The notes: generated by a model from the letters alone, not told the origin. A DNA stretch of 64,000 bases from Microbacterium oryzae (GCF_009735645.1 NZ_CP032550.1:1488001-1552000), one strand, 5' to 3'. Positions 34,020-45,308 are shown, counted from the first letter of the stretch. Translations and numbers: made by a program.

Positions 34020-35290
34020 AGCGGCCCGCCCTCCGCGACGACGCGGTCGATGAGCGCGCGGATGATCCGCGGATCCTGCCGCAGGCCGTCGTGCTCGTAC
34101 TCGTTCGTCACCCACAGGTGCGTGTTCGGCACGAAGCGCGCGGTCTCCTCCGCCTGGTGGAAGTCCACGTACATGTCGTCGTAGTACATCGCGGCGGCGA
34201 CCGGCACCTCGTTCCGCGCGAGCTGCGCGCGGTCGTACAGACGCGGATGGTCGTCGGCCGCCGCCAGCGCATGTGCGGCGTCGCGGAAGGGACGAAGGGA
34301 GGCGATCTCGTCGAACATCCACGGGAAGAACATCTCCCCCGTGAACGGCATCGGGCCATCCGTCGCCGGCAGGCCACCCCGCTCGTCGCGCACGCGTTGA
34401 GCCGCCCACGCGGTCGCGCCCGGGCCATCCGCGTAGATCTCCTCCTGCAGGAGGGCGTAGAGCGGGTTGCCCCAGTACTGCGTGGCGTCGTCGACCGCGG
34501 CGAGGAAGGCGTCGCTGAGGCGTCCGGGGCGCGAGAACGCCTCGTCGAAGAGCCAGTGGAGCCGCTCGAAGCCCGGCTTCATGCCGAAGTCGATGCCGAG
34601 GGTCTGCAGGCGCCGGGCGGAGAGCCGGTCGCCGCTCGGGAGGCGGACGTCGTCGTTCTCGACGACCTCGACGACGCGGGCGATGGTGTCGGCGTCCTGC
34701 GGGTAGCGGCGGTAGAACTCGGCGGTCTTCGTCGCGACGCGCGGCAGCGTGCGGCGGTAGATCTCGACCGGGTCGGGGTCCGTCGCGGTGAGCCCGCCGG
34801 TGACGTACGAGGCCGAGAGCGCCTCGGGGTGGAACGAGAGGTACGTGAGGGTGAGGAAGCCGCCGTAGCTCTGGCCGAGGGTCTGCCAGCGGATGCCGCC
34901 GAACTCCTCCCGGCGGATGTGCTCGAGGTCGGCGATGATCTGCTCGGCGCGGAACAGCCGGATGTATGCGGCGGCCTCGTCCCCGCCCATGCCGGCGATG
35001 GACGCGCGCTCGACGCGCGTGGAGCGTCCCGTGCCGCGCTGGTCGAGGAGCAGCAGCCGGTGCGTCTTCAGGGCCTCGTCGATCCAATCGCCGCCCGGCA
35101 TGGGGCGCGGTCCCTTGCCGCCGGGGCCGCCCTGGAGGAAGACGAGCACGGGGGCCTCGGGGCGGTCGACGTGGGCGACCTCGCGCGCGAAGACCTCGAG
35201 GGTGCGGCCGTCGTCGGGGCTCGACCAGTCGAGCGGCACCGTCACGGTGTGGTCGCGGATGAGCCGGTCGCGCATGCGGTAGGAGGTCAC
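34016..35290 (-). CDS. S33-family proline iminopeptidase-like hydrolase
   Basis: A 424-residue alpha/beta hydrolase. The oxyanion-hole strand is LVFLQGGPGGKGPRP, followed by LLLDQRGTGRST, both typical of S33 peptidases. The nucleophile elbow is TLGQSYGGFL, and the C-terminal THLWVTNEYEHDG carries the probable catalytic His region. Relatives release N-terminal proline from peptides. Start GTG 35290 (after GGGAG) is favoured; ATG 35275 would trim five residues. No signal peptide. Confidence 0.87.
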   Translation of the reverse strand: MTSYRMRDRLIRDHTVTVPLDWSSPDDGRTLEVFAREVAHVDRPEAPVLVFLQGGPGGKGPRPMPGGDWIDEALKTHRLLLLDQRGTGRSTRVERASIAGMGGDEAAAYIRLFRAEQIIADLEHIRREEFGGIRWQTLGQSYGGFLTLTYLSFHPEALSASYVTGGLTATDPDPVEIYRRTLPRVATKTAEFYRRYPQDADTIARVVEVVENDDVRLPSGDRLSARRLQTLGIDFGMKPGFERLHWLFDEAFSRPGRLSDAFLAAVDDATQYWGNPLYALLQEEIYADGPGATAWAAQRVRDERGGLPATDGPMPFTGEMFFPWMFDEIASLRPFRDAAHALAAADDHPRLYDRAQLARNEVPVAAAMYYDDMYVDFHQAEETARFVPNTHLWVTNEYEHDGLRQDPRIIRALIDRVVAEGGPL

Positions 35291-35387
35291 CGGTCCATTC
35301 TCCCGGGTCGCGGCTCCGGCGCGTGTTCGCTCCCGGAACGGCGAAGGCCGCCGCTGCGACTGCAGCGACGGCCTCACGCGCGCGGGA

Positions 35388-36965
35388 TCACTCCCACTCG
35401 ATGGTCCCCGGCGGCTTGGAGGTCACGTCGAGCACGACGCGGTTGACCTCGCGCACCTCGTTGGTGATGCGGTTGGAGATCTTCGACAGCACGTCGTACG
35501 GCAAGCGGGTCCAGTCGGCCGTCATCGCGTCCTCGCTCGAGACGGGGCGCAGCACGATCGGATGGCCGTAGGTGCGGCCATCCCCCTGGACGCCGACCGA
35601 GCGCACGTCGGCGAGCAGCACCACGGGGCACTGCCAGATCTCGCGGTCGAGACCGGCCGCGCTCAGCTCCTCGCGGGCGATGGCGTCGGCCTCACGCAGG
35701 ATCTCGAGGCGGTCAGCGGTGACCTCGCCCACGATGCGGATGCCAAGACCGGGCCCCGGAAAGGGCTGGCGTCCGACGATCGCCTCGGGCAGGCCGAGCT
35801 CGCGGCCGATGGCGCGCACCTCATCCTTGAAGAGGGTGCGCAGCGGCTCGATGAGCTCGAAGTCGAGGTCCTCGGGCAGGCCGCCCACGTTGTGGTGGCT
35901 CTTGATGTTGGCCGTGCCCGCACCGCCGCCCGATTCCACGACGTCGGGGTACAGCGTGCCCTGCACGAGGAAGCGGATGGGCTCGCCCTCGGCCTTGGCC
36001 TCCTCGACGAGGTCGCGCTGCACCTTCTCGAACGCGCGGATGAACTCGCGGCCGATGATCTTGCGCTTCTGCTCGGGGTCGGTGACCCCGGCGAGGTGCC
36101 CGAGGAACGTGTCGGCCGCCTCGACCGTGATGAGGCGCACGCCGGTGGACGCGACGTAGTCCTGCTCGACCTGCTCCCGCTCGCCCTTGCGGAGGAGCCC
36201 GTGGTCGACGAACACGGCGGTGAGCTGATCGCCGATCGCGCGGTGCACGAGCGCGGTCGACACGGCGGAGTCCACGCCGCCCGACAACGCGGAGATGACG
36301 CGCGCGGAGCCGACCTGCTCGCGGATGCGCGCGACCTGCTCCTCGATGACGTTGCCGCTGTTCCAGTCGGCAGGAAGGCCCGCCGCCCGGTGCAGGAAGT
36401 TCTCGAGCACGTCCTGACCGTACGGCGAGTGCTTCACCTCGGGGTGCCACTGCACGCCGTACAGGCAGCGCTCGTCGTCGGCGAACGCGGCGACCGGGGT
36501 CACCGCCGTCGAGGCGAGCACCTGGAAGCCCTCGGGCGCCTGCGACACCTGGTCGCCGTGGCTCATCCACACGTTCTGCTCGACCGGCTGGCCGCCGAGG
36601 AGCACGCCGCCGTCGCCGGCGATCACGGCGTCGGTCGCGCCGTACTCGCGCAGGCCGGTGTGCGCGACCTCGCCGCCGAGGGTCTTCGCCATCACCTGGA
36701 AGCCGTAGCAGATGCCGAGTGTCGGCACCTTCAGGTCGAAGATGGCGGGGTCGAGCGAGGGCGCTCCGGGCTCGTACACGGACGACGGGCCGCCCGACAG
36801 GATGATCCCGACGGGGTTCTTCGCGGCGACCTCGTCGGCCGTGACCGTGTGCGGCACCAGCTCGCTGTAGACGCCGGCCTCGCGCACGCGACGTGCGATG
36901 AGCTGGGCGTACTGCGCGCCGAAGTCGACGACGAGGACGGGGCGCGCAGCGGTGTCTGCGCTCAT
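35388..36965 (-). CDS. guaA: GMP synthase (glutamine-hydrolysing)
   Basis: A 525-residue enzyme converting XMP to GMP. N-terminal class I amidotransferase with the nucleophile in LGICYGFQ and the His/Glu pair in VQWHPEV; ATP-pyrophosphatase domain with the P-loop [12 protein letters not shown] (about residue 235); C-terminal dimerisation part with [10 protein letters not shown] and the ending KPPGTIEWE. Start ATG 36965 has a strong AGGAGG before it and overlaps the DUF3817 stop (ATGA). Confidence 0.97.
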   Translation of the reverse strand: MSADTAARPVLVVDFGAQYAQLIARRVREAGVYSELVPHTVTADEVAAKNPVGIILSGGPSSVYEPGAPSLDPAIFDLKVPTLGICYGFQVMAKTLGGEVAHTGLREYGATDAVIAGDGGVLLGGQPVEQNVWMSHGDQVSQAPEGFQVLASTAVTPVAAFADDERCLYGVQWHPEVKHSPYGQDVLENFLHRAAGLPADWNSGNVIEEQVARIREQVGSARVISALSGGVDSAVSTALVHRAIGDQLTAVFVDHGLLRKGEREQVEQDYVASTGVRLITVEAADTFLGHLAGVTDPEQKRKIIGREFIRAFEKVQRDLVEEAKAEGEPIRFLVQGTLYPDVVESGGGAGTANIKSHHNVGGLPEDLDFELIEPLRTLFKDEVRAIGRELGLPEAIVGRQPFPGPGLGIRIVGEVTADRLEILREADAIAREELSAAGLDREIWQCPVVLLADVRSVGVQGDGRTYGHPIVLRPVSSEDAMTADWTRLPYDVLSKISNRITNEVREVNRVVLDVTSKPPGTIEWE

Positions 36966-37477
36966 CGGGGGACCTCCTGGGTGGGGGCGGACGGAGAAGA
37001 GGGATCGCCGGCGCTCTTGGCCGCGCGCTTCTCGGCGGCCACCTCCTCGCGCTGAGCGAGGTACCGCTTCACGTCGCGGGCGACGAAGTACTCCATGAAG
37101 AAGGAGAGGAACGGCACCACGCCGCCGCCGGCGAGCAGGATGAAGCGCCAGAACGGCCAGCGCATGAGGCTCCACACGCGGAAGCACCCGAACAGGTACA
37201 CGACGTAGAACCATCCGTGCGCGATGAGGATGCCGAGCGAGAGGTTCACGCCGTCGCCGGTCGAGTCGAGGCCGCCCGTCGGGTTCGGCACGACCTCGCG
37301 GAACGCGAACAGGCCGTGCGAATCGAGGAAGAACAGCTCCACCGCGAGCGGCGTGTACTTCAGCAGCATCTCCGCGCACAGCAGCAGCAGGCCGACGCCG
37401 GTGATGACCGAGCAGACCTGATAGAAGCGGAGCGCCCGGCGGATCTGAGGGAACGAGGAGACCCGCGGCTGTGGCAT
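36962..37477 (-). CDS. DUF3817 membrane protein
   Basis: A 171-residue protein with three or four helices (about 20-40, 80-105, 112-135) and a charged Ala/Lys/Glu tail. [19 protein letters not shown] and [18 protein letters not shown] are typical of DUF3817, which is often encoded directly before guaA in actinobacteria. Function unknown. Confidence 0.85.
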   Translation of the reverse strand: MPQPRVSSFPQIRRALRFYQVCSVITGVGLLLLCAEMLLKYTPLAVELFFLDSHGLFAFREVVPNPTGGLDSTGDGVNLSLGILIAHGWFYVVYLFGCFRVWSLMRWPFWRFILLAGGGVVPFLSFFMEYFVARDVKRYLAQREEVAAEKRAAKSAGDPSSPSAPTQEVPR

Positions 37478-37520
37478 GGTCCCATTCTACGGGGCGGCTC
37501 GCTGGCCATTCGCCGAGGCG

Positions 37521-37556
37521 GGATGGCCCCTCCCGCGGTTGCGGGAGGGGCCATCC
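37521..37556 (-). terminator. Long perfect hairpin after the flavin reductase gene
   Basis: Arms 37521-37536 and 37541-37556 pair perfectly over 16 bases with a 4-base loop (GGTT). It starts 19 bases after the stop of the flavin reductase gene. The outer stem is GGATGGCC paired with GGCCATCC. Confidence 0.85.
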
Positions 37557-37574
37557 GCTCGTCTGACGGAAGGA

Positions 37575-38177
37575 TCAGGGAGCCGGGTACGGCGTCTCCG
37601 AGAGGAGCTTCGCGAGGTGCGCGGCATTGCGCGCGAGGGTCGCGGTGGTCTGCGCGACGGGCTCGGGCGTCTCGTCGAGGTCCTTGTAGTCGGTCGTCTG
37701 CATGGCCTCGCCGTTCCAGTAGACGCCGCCCTGCGAAGGGACGGTGTAGCCGACGTCGTTGAGACCCTGGAACAGCGCGGCCGTGATGGCGTGCGCCCCG
37801 TCCTCGTTGCCGACCACGACCGTCACGGCGACCTTGCCGGCGAGGATCGGGCGCCCCTCGTCGTCGGTCTCCGACAGCTCCGCGTCGAGGCGCTCCAGCA
37901 CGCGCTGCGCGACGCTCGACATGTGGCCGACCCAGGTCGGGGTGGCGAGCACGAGGATGTCGGCGGCGAGGACCTGCTCGCGGAGCGTCGGCCACTGGTC
38001 GCCCTCCCCCATGTCGGCCTCGACGCCCGGCTTCACGTCGTAGTCGACGACACGCACGATCTCCCCCGCGACCCCGTGCGGAGCGAGCGCGTCCAGCACC
38101 TGCTGAGCGAGGACGTCCGTGCTGGACACGGCGGGCGAGGGCTTGAGCGAGCAGTTCAGGGCGAGTGCGCGGAGCAT
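37575..38177 (-). CDS. Flavodoxin-fold NAD(P)H-dependent FMN reductase
   Basis: A 200-residue flavodoxin-like oxidoreductase. FMN-binding features are ALNCSLKPSPAVSST at the N-terminus (phosphate loop), ILVLATPTWVGHMSS (WxG loop) and VVVGNEDGAHAI. Start ATG 38177 is preceded by GGAAGGATC. Likely reduces quinones or other small molecules; physiological substrate unknown. Single-gene unit ending in a strong hairpin. Confidence 0.85.
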   Translation of the reverse strand: MLRALALNCSLKPSPAVSSTDVLAQQVLDALAPHGVAGEIVRVVDYDVKPGVEADMGEGDQWPTLREQVLAADILVLATPTWVGHMSSVAQRVLERLDAELSETDDEGRPILAGKVAVTVVVGNEDGAHAITAALFQGLNDVGYTVPSQGGVYWNGEAMQTTDYKDLDETPEPVAQTTATLARNAAHLAKLLSETPYPAP

Positions 38178-38272
38178 GTCGATCCTTCCGTTGGGGTGTG
38201 CCGCCACGCTAGCCACCCCGATCGCTGTCGCGACAGGGGTTGACGGACTTCGCTCTCGGACCGGCGCGCTCT

Positions 38273-38845
38273 TCAGGGACGACCCATGACGCGTCGAGCT
38301 GCCTCCTTCCCGAATCGACGTTCGTACTCCTGCCGCAGGAGTTCGAGCTGCTCGCGCTCGCGGTTGCTGATCGGCTCGGCCGCCCCGGCGGCGATCTCCC
38401 GTCGCAGCGCGCTGATGCTCTGCCGGGTGCGGAGGGTCTCCCCTTCCTCGGTTCCGGCATCCTGCAGCTGCGCGATCGTCTTGGTGATCATGGCGAGCTC
38501 CATCGGCGTCGCCTCCGCGGAAAGGGCGAGCAGCGCCTCGTTGGCCACTTCGCGGTCCGACTGCCTGCTCGAGGCCGCCATCTCCAGCGCCCACTGCGCG
38601 CGGTTCCACCACTGCTCGCGCGCGCCGTTCTCCTGTGCAATGCGCGTCGACCGATAGGCCGGACCGAACGCGATCAACGCGGCGATGATCGCGAGGATGC
38701 CCGCCATCGGGGCTCCGGTCCAGAAGGCGAACCAGAAGTCGTCTCCCACCGACCAGGGCCAGACGACGCGGCCGATGACCGCGCCGAGGATCAGCCCCAC
38801 GACCAGCGCGCCGGCCGTGACGGCGATCCACCGCCTCCTCGTCAT
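38273..38845 (-). CDS. Two-helix membrane protein, function unknown
   Basis: A 190-residue protein with two N-terminal helices (about 6-28 and 38-65) and a long, charged, probably helical cytoplasmic part with NREREQLELLRQEYERRFGK near the end. I do not recognise a family. Start ATG 38845 gives a plausible N-in topology (MTRRRW) but has no clear ribosome site; longer in-frame starts overlap the SURF1 gene. Confidence 0.65.
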   Translation of the reverse strand: MTRRRWIAVTAGALVVGLILGAVIGRVVWPWSVGDDFWFAFWTGAPMAGILAIIAALIAFGPAYRSTRIAQENGAREQWWNRAQWALEMAASSRQSDREVANEALLALSAEATPMELAMITKTIAQLQDAGTEEGETLRTRQSISALRREIAAGAAEPISNREREQLELLRQEYERRFGKEAARRVMGRP

Positions 38846-38885
38846 GCGGGGAGTGTATTGCGGACCGCGGACATCCGCAGCGGGC

Positions 38886-39788
38886 CTACTCCTCGTCGGG
38901 GTCGACGCCGGCGATCGCCTCGAGCTCGCGCTCCCAGTCGTCCTTGGCGAGCCGGTACCAGAGGTAGAACGAGAACCCGGCGAAGACCGCCCACTCGGCG
39001 GCATAGAAGAGGTTCAGCCAGTTGACCGCGCCGCTCTCCTGCGGTGCGTGCGACGAGATCGTCTTGAGATCCGTCTCGACGAGGCCCGCGACCGGATCGT
39101 CGGAGGTGAGGTACTGGCGGTAGACGTCGATGTGCGCGCCGTCGATCTCGGTATCGTGCCAGCGCGAGAGGAGCGCGGCAGGGGACATCCGGATCATCTC
39201 GGAGATGTCATCGCCCGGGGGCAGCTGGGGCCCCTCATCCGGGATGATACGCCCGGTCAGCTCGGTGCGCTGCCAGTCCGCGACGTGGCGCTGATCCGGC
39301 GCGACGTAGGCCGCTTCCGCGCGCTTCTCGAGCTGCGCGGCCGCGGCGTCCGCCTCGTCACGCGAGTCGGACCATCCGATGGCCACCGCGATCGACCGAG
39401 CTTCGGGGGACGCGTCGACGCTGAACTGCCCGGTCACCCAGTAGCCCTCGGCGCCGTCGTCGTAGCGGGAGGAGACGACGAGGAAGTCGCCGGGAACCCA
39501 CTGCCCCTCGACCGCCACCTTCTGGCCCACGAGCGAATCGTCGAGGTACTGCCCCGGCTGCACGACCTCGTCGATGGGCCGGATGATCTCGGTCGCGCCG
39601 GACTCGGGCCGGTCGGTGTCGATCGCGCGGACGAGCTGCCACTGCAGCAGCCACGAGAAGACGCCCGCCACGACGAGGCACAGCACCAGCATCGCGATCC
39701 ACCGCGGGCGGAGCATGACCTCGCGCAGGGTCGGTGGGAAGACCTCCCCCTGCGTCGAGGTGCTCTCGGATGGCGCGGGGTCGGGCAT
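38886..39788 (-). CDS. SURF1 family cytochrome oxidase biogenesis protein
   Basis: A 300-residue protein with one helix near the N-terminus (about 29-50, WIAMLVLCLVVAGVFSWLLQ) and one near the C-terminus (NLFYAAEWAVFAGFSFYLWY), the hallmark layout of SURF1. The W-x-x-R-P-x-x-x-G-like motifs are loose (PGQYLDDSLVGQKVAVEGQW). It helps assemble the aa3 oxidase, probably through haem handling. Start ATG 39788 overlaps the guaB3 stop by one base (TGATG), so it is likely co-translated with guaB3. Confidence 0.87.
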   Translation of the reverse strand: MPDPAPSESTSTQGEVFPPTLREVMLRPRWIAMLVLCLVVAGVFSWLLQWQLVRAIDTDRPESGATEIIRPIDEVVQPGQYLDDSLVGQKVAVEGQWVPGDFLVVSSRYDDGAEGYWVTGQFSVDASPEARSIAVAIGWSDSRDEADAAAAQLEKRAEAAYVAPDQRHVADWQRTELTGRIIPDEGPQLPPGDDISEMIRMSPAALLSRWHDTEIDGAHIDVYRQYLTSDDPVAGLVETDLKTISSHAPQESGAVNWLNLFYAAEWAVFAGFSFYLWYRLAKDDWERELEAIAGVDPDEE

Positions 39789-40906
39789 CAGCGCGGCGGG
39801 TTGACGACGACGTCGACGCGCTGGAACTCCTTGAGGTCCGAGTAGCCGGTCGTCGCCATGGACTTGCGCAGCGCGCCGATGAGGTTCGCGGTGCCGTCGG
39901 CGACGAGGGCGGGCCCGTAGAGGACCTCTTCGAGCGTGCCGACCTGGTCGACGGTCACGCGGCGTCCGCGGGGCAGGCGGGCGTGGCGCGCCTCGGGGCC
40001 CCAGTGCGTGCCGCGGCCGGGAGCATCGGTGGCACGCGCGAGCGCGACGCCGAGCATCACGGCGTCGGCGCCCATGGCGAGCGCCTTGACGAGGTCGCCG
40101 GAGGTGCCGACGCCGCCATCCGCGATGACGTGCACGTAGCGTCCGCCCGACTCGTCGAGGTAGTCGCGGCGCGCGCCGGCGACGTCGGAGACGGCCGTGG
40201 CCATGGGGGTCGAGAGTCCGAGGGTGGCGCGCGTGGTCGACGCCGCTCCCCCGCCGAACCCGACGAGCACACCCGCCGCGCCCGTGCGCATGAGGTGGAG
40301 AGCGGCGGTGTACGTGCCGACGCCGCCGACGATGACGGGCACGTCGAGCTCGTAGATGAACTCCTTGAGGTTCAGCGGCTCTTCGGCGCTGGACACGTGC
40401 TCGGCCGACACGGTCGTGTCGCGGATGACGAAGAGGTCGACGCCCGCGTTGACCACGGTCTCGTAGTGCTCCTGCGTGCGCTGCGGCGACAGGGCGCCGG
40501 CGACGACGACGCCGGAGTCGCGGATCTCGGAGAGGCGCGCGGTGATGAGCTCGGGCTTGATCGGCTCGGCGTACAGCGCCTGCATGCGCGCGATGGCGGA
40601 GCGCTCGGGCAGCGAGGCGATCTCGGCGAGGAGCGGCTCCGGGTCTTCGTAGCGCGTCCAGAGGCCCTCGAGGTCGAGCACGCCGAGGCCGCCGAGCTTG
40701 CCCAGCGCGATGGCTGTCTGGGGGCTGACGACCGAGTCCATGGGCGCGCCCAGGACGGGGATGTCGAACGAGTACGCGTCGATGGCCCATGCCGTCGAGA
40801 CGTCTTCGTGGCTTCGGGTGCGCCGCGAGGGCACGACCGCGATGTCGTCGAACGTGTAGGCGAGTCGCCCTCGCTTGCCGCGGCCCAGCTCGATGTCACT
40901 GCTCAC
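39788..40906 (-). CDS. guaB3: GuaB3 family IMP dehydrogenase-related protein
   Basis: A 372-residue TIM-barrel protein of the IMPDH superfamily without CBS domains. The loop that holds the catalytic cysteine in IMPDH (GSICTTR in the gene at 41132) reads GFGGGAASTTRATLG here, with Ser at the Cys position; this substitution is typical of GuaB3. Substrate-binding parts (VLGAPMDSVV, VIADGGVGTSGDLVKALAMG) are kept. Its enzymatic role is not settled from sequence. Encoded just downstream of guaB and upstream of SURF1. Confidence 0.9.
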   Translation of the reverse strand: MSSDIELGRGKRGRLAYTFDDIAVVPSRRTRSHEDVSTAWAIDAYSFDIPVLGAPMDSVVSPQTAIALGKLGGLGVLDLEGLWTRYEDPEPLLAEIASLPERSAIARMQALYAEPIKPELITARLSEIRDSGVVVAGALSPQRTQEHYETVVNAGVDLFVIRDTTVSAEHVSSAEEPLNLKEFIYELDVPVIVGGVGTYTAALHLMRTGAAGVLVGFGGGAASTTRATLGLSTPMATAVSDVAGARRDYLDESGGRYVHVIADGGVGTSGDLVKALAMGADAVMLGVALARATDAPGRGTHWGPEARHARLPRGRRVTVDQVGTLEEVLYGPALVADGTANLIGALRKSMATTGYSDLKEFQRVDVVVNPPR

Positions 40907-40952
40907 CCGCCCAGCCTACCCGCCGTGCCGGACAGGCTGGTTTCCCGCCCCG

Positions 40953-41057
40953 GACGCGGAGCGGCCGAGGAGCCAGTCCTCCCCCGGGAGTTGAGCGGCT
41001 GAGCGCCAGCCCTCCCCCGGACGTTGAGCGACCGAGCGCCAGCGAGGAAGACGAAAC
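40953..41057. repeat. Degenerate tandem units between guaB3 and guaB
   Basis: Three loosely related ~33-35-base units start near 40953, 40988 and 41021 (e.g. AGTTGAGCGGCTGAGCGCCA and ACGTTGAGCGACCGAGCGCC), two of them followed by CTCCCCCGG. Confidence 0.5.
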
Positions 41058-41096
41058 GCGGTGACCCGCCCTCAGGGCCGGTCACCGCGTTTCGTC
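41050..41096 (-). terminator. guaB terminator hairpin
   Basis: Perfect 17-base arms, GACGAAACGCGGTGACC (41050-41066) and its complement (41080-41096), with a nested small hairpin in the loop. It starts 35 bases after the guaB stop. Confidence 0.8.
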
Positions 41097-41131
41097 TCGC
41101 TCCGCTCGCTCGACGTCCGAGCGGCTGCGGC

Positions 41132-42685
<1,554 letters not shown>

Positions 42686-42789
42686 TCACCATCCCGTGCA
42701 GGAATTCTACCGGCGTGTCTGGGAGCGACGTTCTGCCCCCTCACACCGCGCGCTCAGGTAGCGGGTGGATGGCCGCGGCTGGGTCGGGT

Positions 42790-42821
42790 GCGGATGGCCG
42801 AACCCGGCCCCGGCCATCCGC
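42790..42821 (-). terminator. Hairpin after the metal ABC permease gene
   Basis: Arms GCGGATGGCCG (42790-42800) and CGGCCATCCGC (42811-42821) are perfect complements and begin 6 bases after the permease stop. The stem is again built from GGATGGCC and its complement. Confidence 0.75.
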
Positions 42822-42826
42822 CGTCG

Positions 42827-43690
42827 TCAGCCGACGCGCGCGGCCCGGAGCCGGGCCATCCGCCGCCCGAGCAGGCCGTGGCGCGGACCGAAGAGGTAGA
42901 CGAGCGTGAACACCACGCCCTGCACGAGGATGACGAGCGCGCCCGACGCCGCATCGAGCCAGAAGCTGAGGTAGATGCCGACGACCGAGCTCGCGGCCGA
43001 GAGGGCGGGGGCGATGATGAGCATCCGCCCGAACCGGTCGGTGAGCAGGTGCGCGGTGGCTCCCGGGATGATCAGCATCGCCACGACGAGGATCACGCCG
43101 ACCACCTGCAGCGCGACGACCGACGTCAGCGCGAGCACGCCCAGCAGGATGGCCCCGAGCAGCCGCGGGGAGAGGCCGATCGCGAACGCATGCGTGGGGT
43201 CGAACGCGTAGAGGGTGAGGTCGCGGCGCTTCACGAGCAGCACCGCGAGCGCGACGGCGGCGAGCACTCCGATCTGGATGAGGTCGCCGTCGGACACGCC
43301 GAGGATGTTGCCGAAGATGATGTGGTTGAGGTCGGTCTGGCTCGGCGTCACCGAGATGAGGACGAGCCCGAGCGCGAACAGCGTCGTGAAGACGATGCCG
43401 ATGGCGGCGTCCTCCTTCACGCGGCTCGTGTCGCGGAGCACGCCGATGAGCGCGACGGCGAGGAGCCCGAATGCGAGCGCCCCGAGCGCGAACGGCGCGC
43501 CGACGATGTAGGCGAGCACGACCCCCGGCAGCACCGCGTGCGAGACCGCGTCGCCCATCAGCGACCAGCCGACGAGCACGAGCCAGCACGACAGCAACGC
43601 GCACACGATCGCGGCGACGACGGTGGCGGCGAGCGCGCGCAGCATGAAGTCGTACTGCAGCGGCTCGAGGAGGAGGTCGAGCGGGCTCAT
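42827..43690 (-). CDS. Metal ABC transporter permease (ABC-3 family)
   Basis: A 287-residue permease with about eight or nine helices: WLVLVGWSLMGDAVSHAVLPGV is the conserved start of ABC-3 permeases, and VVGVILVVAMLIIPGATAHLLTDR the conserved core. Serves manganese, zinc or iron(II) import with the ATPase and binding protein upstream. ATG 43690 overlaps the ATPase stop. Confidence 0.92.
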   Translation of the reverse strand: MSPLDLLLEPLQYDFMLRALAATVVAAIVCALLSCWLVLVGWSLMGDAVSHAVLPGVVLAYIVGAPFALGALAFGLLAVALIGVLRDTSRVKEDAAIGIVFTTLFALGLVLISVTPSQTDLNHIIFGNILGVSDGDLIQIGVLAAVALAVLLVKRRDLTLYAFDPTHAFAIGLSPRLLGAILLGVLALTSVVALQVVGVILVVAMLIIPGATAHLLTDRFGRMLIIAPALSAASSVVGIYLSFWLDAASGALVILVQGVVFTLVYLFGPRHGLLGRRMARLRAARVG

Positions 43691-44412
43691 GCGACGCCTT
43701 CCAGTCCGAACGCCTTCGCGAGGTTCTCCGGGCGCAGCGCGACGTCGACCGGTCCGTGGAAGAGGGGGCGGCGCAGCAGCAGGACGGCCTCGTCGGCCAG
43801 CTGCGGAAGCGCATGCAGGTCGTGGGTCGAGACGAGCACCGCGCAGCCATCCGCCGCGAGCTCTCGCAGCAGGCGCACGATCGTCGCCTCGGAGCGCTTG
43901 TCGACGCCGGCGAACGGCTCGTCGAGGAGGAGGATCCGCGCGCCCTGCGCGATGCCGCGCGCGACGAACGCGCGCTTCCGCTGGCCGCCGGAGAGCTGGC
44001 CGATCTGCCGGTCGGCGAGGTCCGCGAGGTCGACCCGCTCGAGCGCTGTGGCGACGGCGGCCCGGTCCTCCGGGCGGGGGCGCCGCGTGATGCCCTGGCG
44101 CCCGAACCTGCCCATCATCACGACGTCGCGGACGGAGACGGGGAACGCCCAGTCGACGTCCTCGCTCTGCGGCACGTAGCCGACGACGCCGCGCCGCCGG
44201 GCGGTCGCGGGCGAGCCACCCTCGATGCGCACCCTCCCCTCGTCCGGGCGGATGAGCCCCAGCGCGGTCTTGAACAGCGTCGACTTGCCGGAGCCGTTCA
44301 TGCCGATGAGCGCGGTCACGCGGCCGGGCTCGACGGCGATCGACGCCCCGTCGAGGGCGAGGATGTCGCCGTACCGCACGGTGATGTCGGCGAGTTCGAT
44401 GGCGGGGGTCAT
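43687..44412 (-). CDS. Metal ABC transporter ATP-binding protein
   Basis: A 241-residue ATPase. Walker A GMNGSGKSTLFK (about 38), signature LSGGQRKRAFVARGIAQ, Walker B ILLLDEPFAGVD, H-loop STHDLHAL. The QRKRAFVARG variant is characteristic of the manganese/zinc group. ATG 44412 overlaps the binding-protein stop as ATGA. Confidence 0.92.
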   Translation of the reverse strand: MTPAIELADITVRYGDILALDGASIAVEPGRVTALIGMNGSGKSTLFKTALGLIRPDEGRVRIEGGSPATARRRGVVGYVPQSEDVDWAFPVSVRDVVMMGRFGRQGITRRPRPEDRAAVATALERVDLADLADRQIGQLSGGQRKRAFVARGIAQGARILLLDEPFAGVDKRSEATIVRLLRELAADGCAVLVSTHDLHALPQLADEAVLLLRRPLFHGPVDVALRPENLAKAFGLEGVA

Positions 44413-45308
44413 CCCGTGAGCCCTTCCACGATGAGGTCGACGTCGTGTCGGATGAGATCGAGATACGTCGGCACCGGGCCGTCGGCCTCGGACAGGGAGT
44501 CGACGTAGAGGGTGCCGCCGAACGCGGCGCCCGTCGCCTCGACCACGCGCTGCATGGGCTTGTCCGAGACCGTCGACTCGCAGAACACGGCCGGCACGTC
44601 GCGGTCGTCGACGAACTCGGTGACGGCGGCGATCTGCTGCGGCCGCGCCTGCTGCTCGGCGTTCACCGGCCAGATGTACGCCTCGGCGAGGTCGGCGTCG
44701 CGGGCGAGGTACGAGAAGGCGCCCTCGCACGTGACGAGCGCGCGCTCGTTCTCCGGCAGCGGCGCGAGGGCGGCGACGAGCTCGTCCGCCACGGCCTGCA
44801 GCTCGCCGCGGTACGCCGCGCCGTTGGCCGCGTACGCGTCGGCGTGCGCGGGGTCGAGGTCGCTGAAGGCGGCGACGATGTTGTCGACGTAGATCCGCGC
44901 GTTCGCCGGACTCATCCACGCGTGGGGGTTCGGATGGTCGGTGCCCTCGATCGAGATCGGCTCCACCCCGTCCGACACGACGACGTGCGGGGCGTCGACC
45001 GCATCGACGAACTGCGCGAACCAGGCCTCGAGCCCCATGCCGTTGTCGAGGACGAGCGCGGCGTCCGCGGCGCGGCGCATGTCGCCGGGGGTCGGCTCGT
45101 AGCCGTGGATCTCGGCGCCGACCTTCGTGATCGACTGGACGGCGAGGTGCTCCCCCGCGACGTTCTGCGCGATGTCGGCGAGCACCGTGAACGTCGTGAG
45201 CACCACCGGGCGGCCGTCGCCCTCCGCCGCGGGCTGCGCCGCGCAGGCGGACAGCAGCGCGGCGACCGCGAGGAGCGCGGCACCGGCGACCCGACGATTT
45301 TTCGGCAT
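44409..45308 (-). CDS. Metal-binding lipoprotein (TroA/MntA type)
   Basis: A 299-residue cluster A-I binding lipoprotein (signal ending LLSACAA). Expected metal ligands are seen: His in GAEIHGYEPTPGD, His in NPHAWMSP, Glu in FCESTVSD and Asp in LYVDSLS. This His-His-Glu-Asp set favours manganese or iron(II) over zinc, since no His-rich loop is present. The start codon lies inside a 22-base palindrome that looks like a metal-regulator operator, and the message may be leaderless. Confidence 0.9.
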   Translation of the reverse strand: MPKNRRVAGAALLAVAALLSACAAQPAAEGDGRPVVLTTFTVLADIAQNVAGEHLAVQSITKVGAEIHGYEPTPGDMRRAADAALVLDNGMGLEAWFAQFVDAVDAPHVVVSDGVEPISIEGTDHPNPHAWMSPANARIYVDNIVAAFSDLDPAHADAYAANGAAYRGELQAVADELVAALAPLPENERALVTCEGAFSYLARDADLAEAYIWPVNAEQQARPQQIAAVTEFVDDRDVPAVFCESTVSDKPMQRVVEATGAAFGGTLYVDSLSEADGPVPTYLDLIRHDVDLIVEGLTG

